Source of the DNA: an uncultured Veillonella sp.
GTDB taxonomy: Bacteria; Bacillota; Negativicutes; Veillonellales; Veillonellaceae
Direction: 5' to 3'
Assembly: GCA_900538355.1 (NCBI GenBank)
Contig: UPXS01000027.1
Location: 1 to 23,636, forward strand
DNA length: 23,636 nt
The notes under the pieces are model-generated. The model saw only the letters and a list, made by a program, of their open reading frames with translations. It was not told where the DNA came from and did no database searches. The stretch's first letter is position 1. Each line of letters begins with the position of its first letter. Of the stretch, positions 16,112-23,622 are shown one piece after another. The position numbers and the translations under genes were made by a program.

Positions 16112-16199
16112 AAACCTTATACATCAATTACATTTGATTCTGTTATTATGTCGCATTATAAAGACATTCAAAATCAAAGGTAAGTAGTGTATAAGGTTT
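16112..16199 (-). terminator. Nested long hairpin after the acetyltransferase gene
   Basis: AAACCTTATACA (16112-16123) pairs perfectly with TGTATAAGGTTT (16188-16199). Inside, TTTGATT (16133-16139) pairs with AATCAAA (16172-16178), and inside that ATGTC with GACAT (16148-16167). Three nested stems fit one extended hairpin. On the minus strand it is followed by ATTTGTTTAT, so it may terminate the acetyltransferase gene whose stop lies at 16205. Confidence 0.5.
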
Positions 16200-16204
16200 G
16201 CTCT

Positions 16205-16690
16205 CTATAATAAATCTTTTTTGAAAAGTATTGTAGTATGTTGTTTGCCTCTAAAATGAACTTTGTCATAAGCTTTAAAGCCAAAGGACTCATACATTTT
16301 AGGCAACCACGGATGTTCTTTTGCAGTCCCCAATGTAACAGCTGGTGTTTTAAATTGGTTGGTCAATAATTCTTCAGCATAGCCCAATGTTTCCCGAGCA
16401 TAGCCTTTACCTTTGAACTCAGGTGCTGTTACAAAGTGAGCAATGTGTGGAAATTTATCTGGTGTAGAATATTTCACCCATGGCATACAGAATGTAATAG
16501 AGCTAACAAGTTGTCCATCAATATACAATCCATATACAGGATAGGTCTCAATCCATTCTTTCGATTCTTCTTCTGTAAAGTCGATAGCATCAAATGTAAT
16601 CGGATAGTCCTTAATAGCTGCATAGCCGTCGATTAGTACCTTATGATATTCCGCTGTATCTGCTACTGTTAATTGTCTAAATTCTTTCAT
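16205..16690 (-). CDS. GNAT family N-acetyltransferase
   Basis: 161 residues. The acetyl-CoA-binding motif A is seen as FVTAPEFKGKGYARETLGYAEELL (about 86-109), with the R/K-x-x-G-x-G/A pattern in FKGKGYA. The beta-strand before it (FPHIAHFVTAPEF) and the end of the domain (LPKMYESFGFKAYDKVHFRG) follow the usual GNAT order. It moves an acetyl group from acetyl-CoA to an unknown amine. It is a single-gene unit: GAGGGAAAG precedes the start, and a nested hairpin follows the stop. No toxin-antitoxin partner is adjacent, so a TacT-type role is not supported. Confidence 0.9.
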   Translation of the reverse strand: MKEFRQLTVADTAEYHKVLIDGYAAIKDYPITFDAIDFTEEESKEWIETYPVYGLYIDGQLVSSITFCMPWVKYSTPDKFPHIAHFVTAPEFKGKGYARETLGYAEELLTNQFKTPAVTLGTAKEHPWLPKMYESFGFKAYDKVHFRGKQHTTILFKKDLL

Positions 16691-16973
16691 GGTCTTTCCC
16701 TCATATCTATATTTTTATTCACAAACTATGTATATTTATTACTTATGAACGTTATTATACACCCATATGTATTTACTTTCAATATTTTTACATAAATATT
16801 ACATGAAGTTTTTATACCCAATAAGAAAATACAGAATAATATATTGTAATACTAGTATTTTTTCTATTATAAAAGTTATCTAATATACACGAGTTGTATA
16901 AATATAAATATAAATGCAAACAGTAATGTTAATATTGCTATTTATATTTCAGAGTTAATATATCAATTTCTAT

Positions 16974-17034
16974 ATAAGCACAAAAAAACAGGATGTATCA
17001 CTGGATAAGCACAAAAAACAGGATGTATCACTGG
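16974..17034 (-). repeat. Tandem duplication of a terminator arm
   Basis: A unit of 30-31 bases beginning ATAAGCAC and ending TATCACTGG occurs twice head to tail, at 16974-17004 and 17005-17034. The only difference is one extra A in the first copy. Each copy holds one arm of the adhesin terminator, so the 3' arm and T-tract are duplicated. Confidence 0.9.
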
Positions 17035-17066
17035 GATACATCCTGTTTTTGAGCTTTCACAAGCTC
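17014..17066 (-). terminator. Terminator of the adhesin gene with an accessory hairpin
   Basis: AAAAACAGGATGTATC (17050-17035 read on minus) pairs with GATACATCCTGTTTTT (17029-17014) around CCAGT and continues into T residues. A small perfect hairpin GAGCTT-GTGA-AAGCTC (17066-17051) stands just before it. The rest of 16691-17086 is AT-rich, and I see no gene in it. Confidence 0.85.
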
Positions 17067-17086
17067 GAGGGGAAGTTATCAATATA

Positions 17087-19048
17087 CTATTGATTAATAC
17101 GGGAACCGTATACGTCGCGTTGAGTTTTAGGTTCGTTGTTAACGCGAACACGTTCTGTTTTATGACGATCATTGTCAGCACCAGAAATACGGTCAACACG
17201 GAAGTGGTTAAGACGAATATTTTGTAATTCAGGACCAAATTCGTTCATAGCACGTTTCATGTTGTCATCGATAGGAGCACCATTTTGAAGTGCACGGTAC
17301 AACATAGTAGCGAATTCGTAACGAGTCATCTTAACGTCGCCTTTGAATGTGCCATCAGGGTAGCCAACAAGGATACCATTACCAGCCAATTGGCTAATGT
17401 ATTGGTAAGCCCAGTGATTACGAGGAACATCTGGGAATTCAGCAGTTTTGCTAGGATCAATTGCATGTGGAGTCAAGATTTGTAACAAGTTGTTGTATTT
17501 GTTTTCCATATCTTGAAGACGTGCGTTCAATTCAGCAATTTCACGACCCATAGCTACACGAGAGCGGGACTCAGGGGAACGTTTACCAAGACGGATGGAT
17601 ACGCCAGCGTTCAATTGAGTTTCGCCAGTGCCTACAGTACCACCAACGGAGAACATTGTATCTTCGTTAGGACGGTAGAAAGCACCTAATGCAGCGGAGT
17701 TAGCATTGTGGTAGTGACCATAACCAGCAGCGATTGTCCATTTGTCATCTGGATTGAAGTCCAATGGATGCAATGCAGCTAATGCAGCAGAACCTGCACC
17801 TACTTTATTAACGCGTTTTTCAACATTACCAACACGGTTATTCAAGTTATTGATATTATTGTTGATTGCACCTGGTGTGGAATTGTTGATTTGAGTTTGC
17901 AAATCATTTGCTACAGAGTACAATTGGCTACCGTTTACAGCATCTGTGGAGTCAACGGAAATTTTACCAGCTGCCACATTGTGGATTTGGCGTTCTTCAC
18001 CAGCTTTACCGACGGATACAGAACCTACAGGGCTAGTGCCTGCGAATCCACCATATATATGACCAGCTACTGTTGCGTTAGTTACGTTAGTAGCAGAACG
18101 AGTTGTAGAGTTAGCACCTAATGCAATGGAGTTTGCAGTGGATGCATTAGCTTTGTTACCGATTGCAATGCTGTAATCAGCAGTTGCAGCTGCATCAGAA
18201 CCAAATACATTAGTACGTACGCCTGTTGCTTGTGCACCAGCGCCGAATGCTTGTGCATGATCACCAGTAGCTGTTGCAGAGGAACCAATAGCATTAGCAT
18301 GGTTGCCATTTGCTGTAGCATCAGCACCGATTGCATTAGCTTTGTAACCAGTAGATTTTGCTTGGTGACCAAGTGCTAAAGAACGTACATCGGAAGCAGT
18401 TGCACGAGTACCGATTGCAATGCCCCAAGTTTTGTCAGCTTGAGCTTCATGACCGATAGCAATGGATTCGCTCATACTCGCTTGAGCCTTATTGCCGACT
18501 GCTAATGCAGAGCTACCTAATGCAGTATTTTCAGAACCAATAGCTACGGAATTACTATTCCAAGAGCCGTTCAAAAGTGTAGCAGAATCTGGTTCATTAT
18601 CGAAAGTACGATCACGGTAGTTTGTAGTTGTACCAGCTACAGTATTGTTATAACCATAACCAATCGCATTTGTACCACTAATTACATTGCTATCACCAAA
18701 TGCTTGTGCGAATGCACCAGTTACATTATTACCATCACCGAATGCATTAGCTTGGTTACCATTAATAGTATTTTGGTTACCATAGGCACTGCTAGAACCA
18801 TTAGCGCTTGTAATTAAATTACCTTGACCTACAGCAATGCTTGTAGCTGTACCATCAGCAACGGTACCATAAGCAACACTATTATGTGTAGTGTCAGGAG
18901 ATGCTGTAGCATTACCAGCAGCAAAGATAAAACCTTGTGCTGTTTGAATTTCTGCCGCATTAACTGGTGCAGTTGCAGATAGACCTACAGCAGCTGTTGC
19001 AGCCAATACAGCAAACGCTAATTTTTTGGAATGTTTGTTTTCTCTCAT
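17087..19048 (-). CDS. Trimeric autotransporter adhesin (YadA-like) with C-terminal SLH domain
   Basis: 653 residues. The signal peptide spans 1-32 (APVNAA). The head (about 55-350) carries many degenerate YadA-type repeats such as SIAIGHEAQA, NAIGADATA and NAIGSSATA. The neck is GKISVDSTDAVNGSQLY (361-377), followed by a short coiled-coil stalk (378-415). The YadA membrane anchor lies at about 416-488 (WTIAAGYGHY, ending NAGVSIRLGK). A normal protein would stop there, but this one continues with a coiled coil (500-525), an SLH domain (538-590: FPDVPRNHWAYQYI, GYPDGTFKG, MTRYEFATM) and a charged tail. The extension should lie in the periplasm and could bind peptidoglycan. It likely mediates surface adhesion or autoaggregation. 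The start at 19048 has GAGGG 7-8 bases upstream. Confidence 0.92.
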   Translation of the reverse strand: MRENKHSKKLAFAVLAATAAVGLSATAPVNAAEIQTAQGFIFAAGNATASPDTTHNSVAYGTVADGTATSIAVGQGNLITSANGSSSAYGNQNTINGNQANAFGDGNNVTGAFAQAFGDSNVISGTNAIGYGYNNTVAGTTTNYRDRTFDNEPDSATLLNGSWNSNSVAIGSENTALGSSALAVGNKAQASMSESIAIGHEAQADKTWGIAIGTRATASDVRSLALGHQAKSTGYKANAIGADATANGNHANAIGSSATATGDHAQAFGAGAQATGVRTNVFGSDAAATADYSIAIGNKANASTANSIALGANSTTRSATNVTNATVAGHIYGGFAGTSPVGSVSVGKAGEERQIHNVAAGKISVDSTDAVNGSQLYSVANDLQTQINNSTPGAINNNINNLNNRVGNVEKRVNKVGAGSAALAALHPLDFNPDDKWTIAAGYGHYHNANSAALGAFYRPNEDTMFSVGGTVGTGETQLNAGVSIRLGKRSPESRSRVAMGREIAELNARLQDMENKYNNLLQILTPHAIDPSKTAEFPDVPRNHWAYQYISQLAGNGILVGYPDGTFKGDVKMTRYEFATMLYRALQNGAPIDDNMKRAMNEFGPELQNIRLNHFRVDRISGADNDRHKTERVRVNNEPKTQRDVYGSRINQ

Positions 19049-19137
19049 CTTACACCCTCGCTAAATTAAAATTCTTAACCAAACACAATACAATTTTTCA
19101 ATCTCTCTAAGTTCCGCCTCTCTCCTCGGGCTGATAA

Positions 19138-19171
19138 AATATACTTCTTATCTTGAGCTAAGAAATATATT
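19138..19171 (-). promoter_or_regulatory. Leader hairpin of the adhesin mRNA
   Basis: On the minus strand AATATATTTCTTA pairs with TAAGAAGTATATT around an 8-base loop, 13 positions with one G-U. It lies in the predicted 160-base 5' leader, about 90 bases before the start codon. It may affect RNA stability; it is not followed by a T-run. Confidence 0.45.
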
Positions 19172-19213
19172 CAATTCATTTTAAGAAAAATTTATATTGT
19201 TGATTACCCGCAT

Positions 19214-19242
19214 AGCATATCAAAGTTTTACGATATAAACAA
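19214..19242 (-). promoter_or_regulatory. Candidate promoter of the adhesin gene
   Basis: Minus-strand TTGTTT (19242-19237), a 17-base spacer and TATGCT (19219-19214), with an extended TGA directly before the -10. Transcription would begin near 19207. The rest of the long gap 19049-19732 is AT-rich, and apart from the leader hairpin and the flavodiiron terminator I see nothing coding in it. Confidence 0.5.
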
Positions 19243-19689
19243 GCCTTTTTCCCATATAAAGTTCATTAATAACTCTTCATAATGTCAAAAAATAGCGTGA
19301 TTACTGGTATTCTTCATTGTATTAATATACTCATCGATTTTGCTTATGAGTAAAAAAAAATCACACCTTTTTTAGGATTCTACAGAATATATATTGTATA
19401 GCTTATAAATAATTATCACTTTAATAAGCCAAACAGATATTTAGACTTTCCAGTTATTCATTATTCACATTAATTTCATGAACACTTTCTGAATTTTTAT
19501 AGAATAGAATATTTAATCATTTTTCTAAATTTTATACTATTTTTATTTTTATGCTTAATAGCATAACACATCTACGTAAATACTTAAGATTAGTATACAC
19601 ATATCGCCACACATATTCGTATAAGCTTACAAAAATAAGACTTAATCTATATATAATACTCATATAATTCCAAATAGATCATAAAAACC

Positions 19690-19727
19690 AAAAAGCTCCT
19701 ACGTTCTATGAACGCTAGGAGCTTTTT
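19690..19727 (-). terminator. Terminator of the flavodiiron gene
   Basis: AAAAAGCTCCTA and TAGGAGCTTTTT form a perfect outer stem, with CGTTC/GAACG inside it. The stem is flanked by A and T runs on both sides, so it works in either direction. It lies a few bases past the stop at 19733. Confidence 0.9.
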
Positions 19728-19732
19728 ATATA

Positions 19733-20920
19733 TTAAGCTAGCAAGGCTTTTACAAGTTCTTCTGCTTTGCCAAAATCATCTGCATCTGGGTTCCAGTTAC
19801 ATTTGATTTCAGGTTCAACAACAGAGAAACCATATTTAGTTAATTCTTCACGAAGTACCTTCGTAGATTCACCAGACCAGCCATAGGTACCGAATACAGC
19901 AGCCTTTTTATTCTTGAATTTCAACTCACGTAAGAAGTCGAGCCAGCCTGCCACAGAAGAGATAACGCTATTCCCTACTGTTGGAGAACCAACAGCAATG
20001 GCTTTAGACTTGAATACCTCTGTCATGATGTCATTTTTATTGGTTTTACTAATGTTAAAGATTTTAACACGAGTATCTGGGGATTGCTTAGCAATTTCAT
20101 CGGCAATTTTATGTGCCAATTTCTTTGTACCATCCCACATAGTGTCATATACCACTGTAATTTGATCTTCTTGGTATGCTTGAGACCATTCGTAGTATTT
20201 CTCTACGATTTGCAATGGATTTTCACGCCAAATAGCACCATGGCTTGTAGCGATAATATCAATTGGCAAGTTGAGCTTTTGAATTTCTTCAACCTTTGCT
20301 TTTACCAATGGAGAGAATGGATTCAAAATATTAGCATAGTATTTCATCGCCTCTGCCCATAAACGGCATTGATCAGCCTTATCGGCCCACAATTCTTCTA
20401 CGGCGAAATGTTGACCGAAGGCATCGTTGGAGAACAAGATATTGTCGCCAGTCATATAGGTTGCCATGGAATCCGGCCAATGAAGCATGCGCATTTCTAC
20501 GAATACCAAGGACTTACCATTACCGATATCTACGGAATCCCCTGTTTTTACAGTTTTGAAATTCCATTCTGGATGATGATATTGACCAACCAAGGACTTA
20601 ACCGCATTTTCTGTACAGTAAATCGGAGTATTCGGGATTTTTTCCATCAACGCAGGCAAGGAACCGCTATGATCGACTTCGCCGTGGTTACATACGATGA
20701 AATCAATCTTATTCAAATCAATTTCGGATTCCAAATTATCGATAAACTCTGTAGAATGAGGTTTCCACACAGTATCGATGAGCACAGTCTTTTCCTCTTC
20801 GATCAAGTATGCGTTTTGGCTAGAACCGTTATTAATACTATAATCAGAACCGTGGAATTCTTGTAATTCCCAGTCAATTTTACCAACCCAAGATACGTTA
20901 TTTTTTATATGCTTTCTCAT
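19733..20920 (-). CDS. A-type flavodiiron protein (FprA-like)
   Basis: 395 residues from the start MRKHIKNNVSW. An ATG 12 bases upstream exists, but the GGAGG ribosome binding site lies between the two, so the inner start is right. The first 245 residues are a metallo-beta-lactamase fold with the diiron ligands HGEVDH (about 79-84), His in MLHWPDS, Asp in SNDAFG and His in TSHGAIW. The rest is a flavodoxin domain binding FMN (TVVYDTMWDGTKKLA, then GSPTVGNSVI and FGTYGWSGE). These enzymes reduce oxygen to water or nitric oxide to nitrous oxide and protect anaerobes. No rubredoxin is fused. It stands alone behind a palindromic operator. Confidence 0.95.
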   Translation of the reverse strand: MRKHIKNNVSWVGKIDWELQEFHGSDYSINNGSSQNAYLIEEEKTVLIDTVWKPHSTEFIDNLESEIDLNKIDFIVCNHGEVDHSGSLPALMEKIPNTPIYCTENAVKSLVGQYHHPEWNFKTVKTGDSVDIGNGKSLVFVEMRMLHWPDSMATYMTGDNILFSNDAFGQHFAVEELWADKADQCRLWAEAMKYYANILNPFSPLVKAKVEEIQKLNLPIDIIATSHGAIWRENPLQIVEKYYEWSQAYQEDQITVVYDTMWDGTKKLAHKIADEIAKQSPDTRVKIFNISKTNKNDIMTEVFKSKAIAVGSPTVGNSVISSVAGWLDFLRELKFKNKKAAVFGTYGWSGESTKVLREELTKYGFSVVEPEIKCNWNPDADDFGKAEELVKALLA

Positions 20921-20937
20921 AATAACCTCCATAATTC

Positions 20938-20956
20938 TTGTGAAAGTCTTTCACAA
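20938..20956. promoter_or_regulatory. 19-base palindrome at the flavodiiron transcription start, candidate operator
   Basis: TTGTGAAAG-T-CTTTCACAA is a perfect palindrome with 9-base arms around a single base. It begins 18 bases before the start codon and covers the predicted transcription start. The half-site TTGTGA resembles CRP/FNR- and Rex-type sites, but the odd spacing differs from both by one base. A redox- or oxygen-responsive repressor would fit the gene. Confidence 0.65.
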
Positions 20957-20959
20957 TCA

Positions 20960-20987
20960 ACAATATGTGTGGCCTATGTGGTATCAA
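20960..20987 (-). promoter_or_regulatory. Candidate promoter of the flavodiiron gene
   Basis: Minus-strand TTGATA (20987-20982), a 16-base spacer and TATTGT (20965-20960). The start of transcription falls inside the 19-base palindrome, which suits repression. Confidence 0.5.
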
Positions 20988-21135
20988 TGTATATACATGT
21001 TCACCTATATATTTATATATGTGCATCCACCTATATACCTATGCATATATCACAACTCGGTCATTAACTATGGTTTTATTATAATCATATCGCATAGTTA
21101 AGTCTGTATCTGTAGGTACAGATTTGAGAATTATT

Positions 21136-21201
21136 ATAAAAAACCACTCATAGGAAATCATTTGCTGTACATTAGTACACATTGATTTCCCATGAGTGGT
21201 T
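21136..21201 (-). terminator. Terminator downstream of the NiaX-like gene
   Basis: AACCACTCATGGGAAATCA on the minus strand pairs with TGATTTCCTATGAGTGGTT, 19 positions with one mismatch, followed by TTTTTATAA. The loop contains a further GTAC/GTAC pairing. It lies about 105 bases past the stop, beyond the repeated tail copies. Confidence 0.8.
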
Positions 21202-21241
21202 GTGAATGTATGTAATAATAAGGGCTGATTACTTATTACCC

Positions 21242-21332
21242 GATTTAGACAATCTAGAATACGAACTCATTATGTATTGCCGAGCTTAGATAATCTAAGT
21301 ATGAGCTAATTATTACCTGTCTTAGATAATCC
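21242..21332 (-). repeat. Three degenerate tandem copies of the gene tail
   Basis: The coding end GLSKTGNN-stop of the NiaX-like gene is followed by two decayed copies downstream. Read in the right frames they give RLSKLGNT-stop (around 21293-21270) and RLSKSGNK-stop (around 21255-21229). The period is 36 and 41 bases. The core DNA TTATCTAAG forms the palindrome CTTAGATAATCTAAG in the middle copy. Confidence 0.6.
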
Positions 21333-21845
21333 AGGGATAGCTTTATAGATATATAACGCAATATATCCATCAACCATGCTATGAACGATGGTACCACCAC
21401 CTACAAGGACAAATACGACATAGATAAGATCGATGTTTGGCATCGTAGTTGTAGTATAGAACAAGAGGCATGCGAGTACTTCACCAATGGCGTGAATGAT
21501 GGCACATACAAGGTTGAAAGCAGCGAAGGATAGAGCCCCAGTTAATACGCCTGGATGGTGTTTAATATAGTAAGCCCCCATCAAGGCAAAGATGATATGG
21601 GATGCGGCGCGCATGACGATAACAAGAGGGAAACCTGCTACGAAGAAGCCAAGTGTAGAACCTATAACTACACAAGCGGCCATCTTACGAGACAAGAACA
21701 TGGCTAGGAATATAGGCACATGACTAGCCAACGTATACGAAGCCGGTGGAATGACAACTTTCAGAGGCATCATAATAGGAATCATGATGGCTAATGCCAT
21801 CAACAAAGCAGTAATGGTTAAATTTCGATACATCGAAGAATTCAT
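21306..21845 (-). CDS. niaX: ECF transporter S component, NiaX-like (niacin)
   Basis: 179 residues with about six hydrophobic segments. The start ITALLMALAIMIPIMMPLKV, then ASHVPIFLAMFLSRKMA and GFPLVIVMRAASH, closely resemble NiaX, the substrate-binding subunit of niacin ECF transporters. It is an inner-membrane protein that works with shared EcfA and EcfT subunits encoded elsewhere; none is next to it. The ECF genes at 2440-5518 already carry their own fused S domain, so they are less likely partners. AAGGAGG precedes the start. It is followed by two degenerate copies of its own tail and then a terminator. Membrane family is secure; niacin specificity is inferred from recalled similarity. 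Confidence 0.75.
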   Translation of the reverse strand: MNSSMYRNLTITALLMALAIMIPIMMPLKVVIPPASYTLASHVPIFLAMFLSRKMAACVVIGSTLGFFVAGFPLVIVMRAASHIIFALMGAYYIKHHPGVLTGALSFAAFNLVCAIIHAIGEVLACLLFYTTTTMPNIDLIYVVFVLVGGGTIVHSMVDGYIALYIYKAIPGLSKTGNN

Positions 21846-21945
21846 AAAGGCCTCCTTATTAGCTCTTCTCTCATCTGATACTATGATTATTTAAATTATT
21901 ATGTAAGACCGATCTAATTAATGGCTACACTAAATGTCTTATAGA

Positions 21946-22275
21946 TTAGTGACCTACATTCCCCCACAAATTAAGTATCACAACACCTACCACGATTAAC
22001 GCAATGCCTAGCACGGTGTAAATATTAATACCTTCGTGAAAGATAAAGACAGAAATCAAAGTCGTCACAACAAGGCCCACACCAGACCAGGTAGCATAGG
22101 TAACGCTCAGCGGAATATATTTCAACACATGGGTCAATGTATAAAACGATCCGATGTACCCCAGCGCACAAGCTATAGTCTGTAACGGTCTTGTAAACCC
22201 GTCAGAGGCTTTCAGCATGGTCGTTGCAAACAACTCTAGTCCTATAGATAAGGCTAGTAGAACATATGGTAACAT
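21946..22275 (-). CDS. Small multidrug resistance (SMR) family efflux protein
   Basis: 109 residues with four membrane helices, the exact SMR size. The start MLPYVLLALSIGLELFATTMLK puts the essential glutamate at residue 14, as in EmrE. The later YATWSGVGLVVTTLIS (helix 3) and GIALIVVGVVILNL (helix 4) are family hallmarks. It exports small cations or quaternary amines by proton exchange, as a dimer in the inner membrane. A GTG four codons upstream is also in frame, but GGGAGGGG lies just before this ATG. It begins right after the leuB terminator, and the next gene is 100 bases away. Whether it is an EmrE-type or a guanidinium (Gdx) type cannot be told; no guanidine riboswitch is seen upstream. 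Confidence 0.9.
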   Translation of the reverse strand: MLPYVLLALSIGLELFATTMLKASDGFTRPLQTIACALGYIGSFYTLTHVLKYIPLSVTYATWSGVGLVVTTLISVFIFHEGINIYTVLGIALIVVGVVILNLWGNVGH

Positions 22276-22285
22276 AACCCCTCCC

Positions 22286-22317
22286 ACAAAAAAGAGAGGG
22301 CTTTACTACCCTCTCTT
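22286..22317 (-). terminator. Terminator of leuB
   Basis: AAGAGAGGG and CCCTCTCTT pair perfectly around an 8-base loop, followed on the minus strand by TTTTTT. The T-run ends only a few bases ahead of the SMR ribosome binding site, so incomplete termination could feed the SMR gene. Confidence 0.85.
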
Positions 22318-22348
22318 CAATACATAAGTACGCACTCAATCGCACCTA

Positions 22349-23419
22349 TTATAAACGTTCGATTACAGCTTGCGCCATTTCTGTGGTACCTACACGTTTC
22401 AAGCCTTCACGGTAGATATCGCCTGTGCGATAACCGTCAACGAGCACTTGTTCCACAGCTTTTTCAATAGCATCAGCCACTTGAGGTAAATCAAGGGAAT
22501 GACGGCACATCATAGCGGCGGACAAAATTGTGCCCAATGGGTTCGCCAAGTTTTGGCCCATAATATCTGGTGCGGAACCGTGGATTGGCTCATACAACGC
22601 TGTGCCAGTACCCATGGATGCAGATGGTAAAAGCCCGATGGAACCAGAGATAACAGCGCCTTCGTCAGACAAGATGTCGCCGAACAAGTTTGTTGTTACG
22701 ATAACGTCGAATTGTGCAGGATTTACAACGAGTTGCATCGCTGTATTATCCACATAGAAGTAGTCTGTTGTGATGTCTGGATTAGAAGCAGCTTTCTCTT
22801 GAGCGATTTTACGCCACAAACGAGAGGAAGCCAATACATTTGCTTTATCTACGGATACAACCTTTTTGTTACGTTTGCGAGCTGTTTCCATAGCGATGTC
22901 CATGATGCGCTCTACTTCGTAACGGCTGTAAGTTTCTTTATCCCAAGCGAACTCGTTAGCACCTTCGCCTTGTGCCTCTTCGCGTTCACCAAAGTAAATA
23001 CCTCCAGTCAACTCACGAACGATAACGAAATCTACATCTTGCACGAGTTCCTTTTTAAGTGGGGAATACTCTTGCAAAGAAGGATAGATTTTTACAGGAC
23101 GCAAGTTACAGAACAAACCAAGTTCCTTACGAAGGCCAAGAATTGCTTTTTCAGGACGGATAGAAGGATCTACATTATCCCATTTAGGACCGCCTACAGC
23201 ACCTAGCAATACAGCATCAGCTGCTTTACAAGCCTCGATAGTATCCTCAGTCAAAGGCACACCGTAAGCATCAATAGACGCACCGCCCGCTTTTTTATCA
23301 ATCCAATTAACCTTTACACCGGCTTTCTCAAAAGCCACATCACACACAGCCTTTGCTGCAGCAATAATCTCAGTACCGATACCATCACCAGGGATCAATA
23401 CGATATTCTTTTCGCTCAT
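22349..23419 (-). CDS. leuB: 3-isopropylmalate dehydrogenase
   Basis: 356 residues, the normal length. IPGDGIGTEI (about 8-17) starts the NAD-binding decarboxylating dehydrogenase fold. VRELTGGIYFGERE (about 134-147) holds the substrate arginine and tyrosine. SVDKANVLASSRLWRK carries the catalytic lysine, and TNLFGDILSDE (about 244-254) the metal-binding aspartates. GSAPDIMGQNLANPLGTILS is the NAD site. It oxidises and decarboxylates 3-isopropylmalate in leucine synthesis. GAGAGG precedes the start at 23419. Other leu genes are not in the window; they may lie to the right. A terminator follows directly. Confidence 0.97.
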   Translation of the reverse strand: MSEKNIVLIPGDGIGTEIIAAAKAVCDVAFEKAGVKVNWIDKKAGGASIDAYGVPLTEDTIEACKAADAVLLGAVGGPKWDNVDPSIRPEKAILGLRKELGLFCNLRPVKIYPSLQEYSPLKKELVQDVDFVIVRELTGGIYFGEREEAQGEGANEFAWDKETYSRYEVERIMDIAMETARKRNKKVVSVDKANVLASSRLWRKIAQEKAASNPDITTDYFYVDNTAMQLVVNPAQFDVIVTTNLFGDILSDEGAVISGSIGLLPSASMGTGTALYEPIHGSAPDIMGQNLANPLGTILSAAMMCRHSLDLPQVADAIEKAVEQVLVDGYRTGDIYREGLKRVGTTEMAQAVIERL

Positions 23420-23501
23420 ATTACCTCTCCATCTAGTAAATGCTCATAAATGAACCACAAACTCATCAGCCTTTATTGCACTATTCAGGTCTATAGCCTG
23501 T

Positions 23502-23622
23502 GCCGAGCCTTCACACTCCCGAGAGCCGAATGCTCGTCGAAAACGACTTTGGCCCTGCGGAGGCCGCAGGCCGCAGTCAGACCCGGCCAGTGGAGGCTTG
23601 AGACGAGGGTTCGGCTCGCCAT
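23502..23622. repeat. GC-rich, highly foldable element upstream of leuB
   Basis: In an otherwise AT-rich region this block is strongly GC-rich. GAGCCGAA-TG-CTCGTC (23523-23538) pairs with GACGAG-GG-TTCGGCTC (23602-23617), 14 of 16 positions. Inside, GGCCCTGCGG-AGG-CCGCAGGCC (23551-23572) forms a second stem with one bulge, and GTCG-AAAA-CGAC (23536-23547) a third, partly competing one. CGAGCC (23504-23509) can also pair with GGCTCG (23613-23618). It could be a structured RNA, a dispersed repeat or an mRNA leader. Both strands have short open frames without ribosome binding sites. It may extend beyond the window. Confidence 0.55.

Noticed and set aside
16974..17050. Repeat pair considered as a start of a CRISPR array
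   Set aside because: The two units are directly adjacent without spacers and contain a terminator arm; no cas genes are present.
19282..19353. 23-residue plus-strand ORF in the gap upstream of the adhesin
   Set aside because: No ribosome binding site, promoter or family resemblance; likely a chance reading frame in AT-rich DNA.
23491..23622. 43-residue minus-strand ORF starting MASRTLV in the GC-rich element
   Set aside because: There is no ribosome binding site, the composition follows the inverted repeats, and the plus strand is also open there, so it is better explained by structure than by coding.
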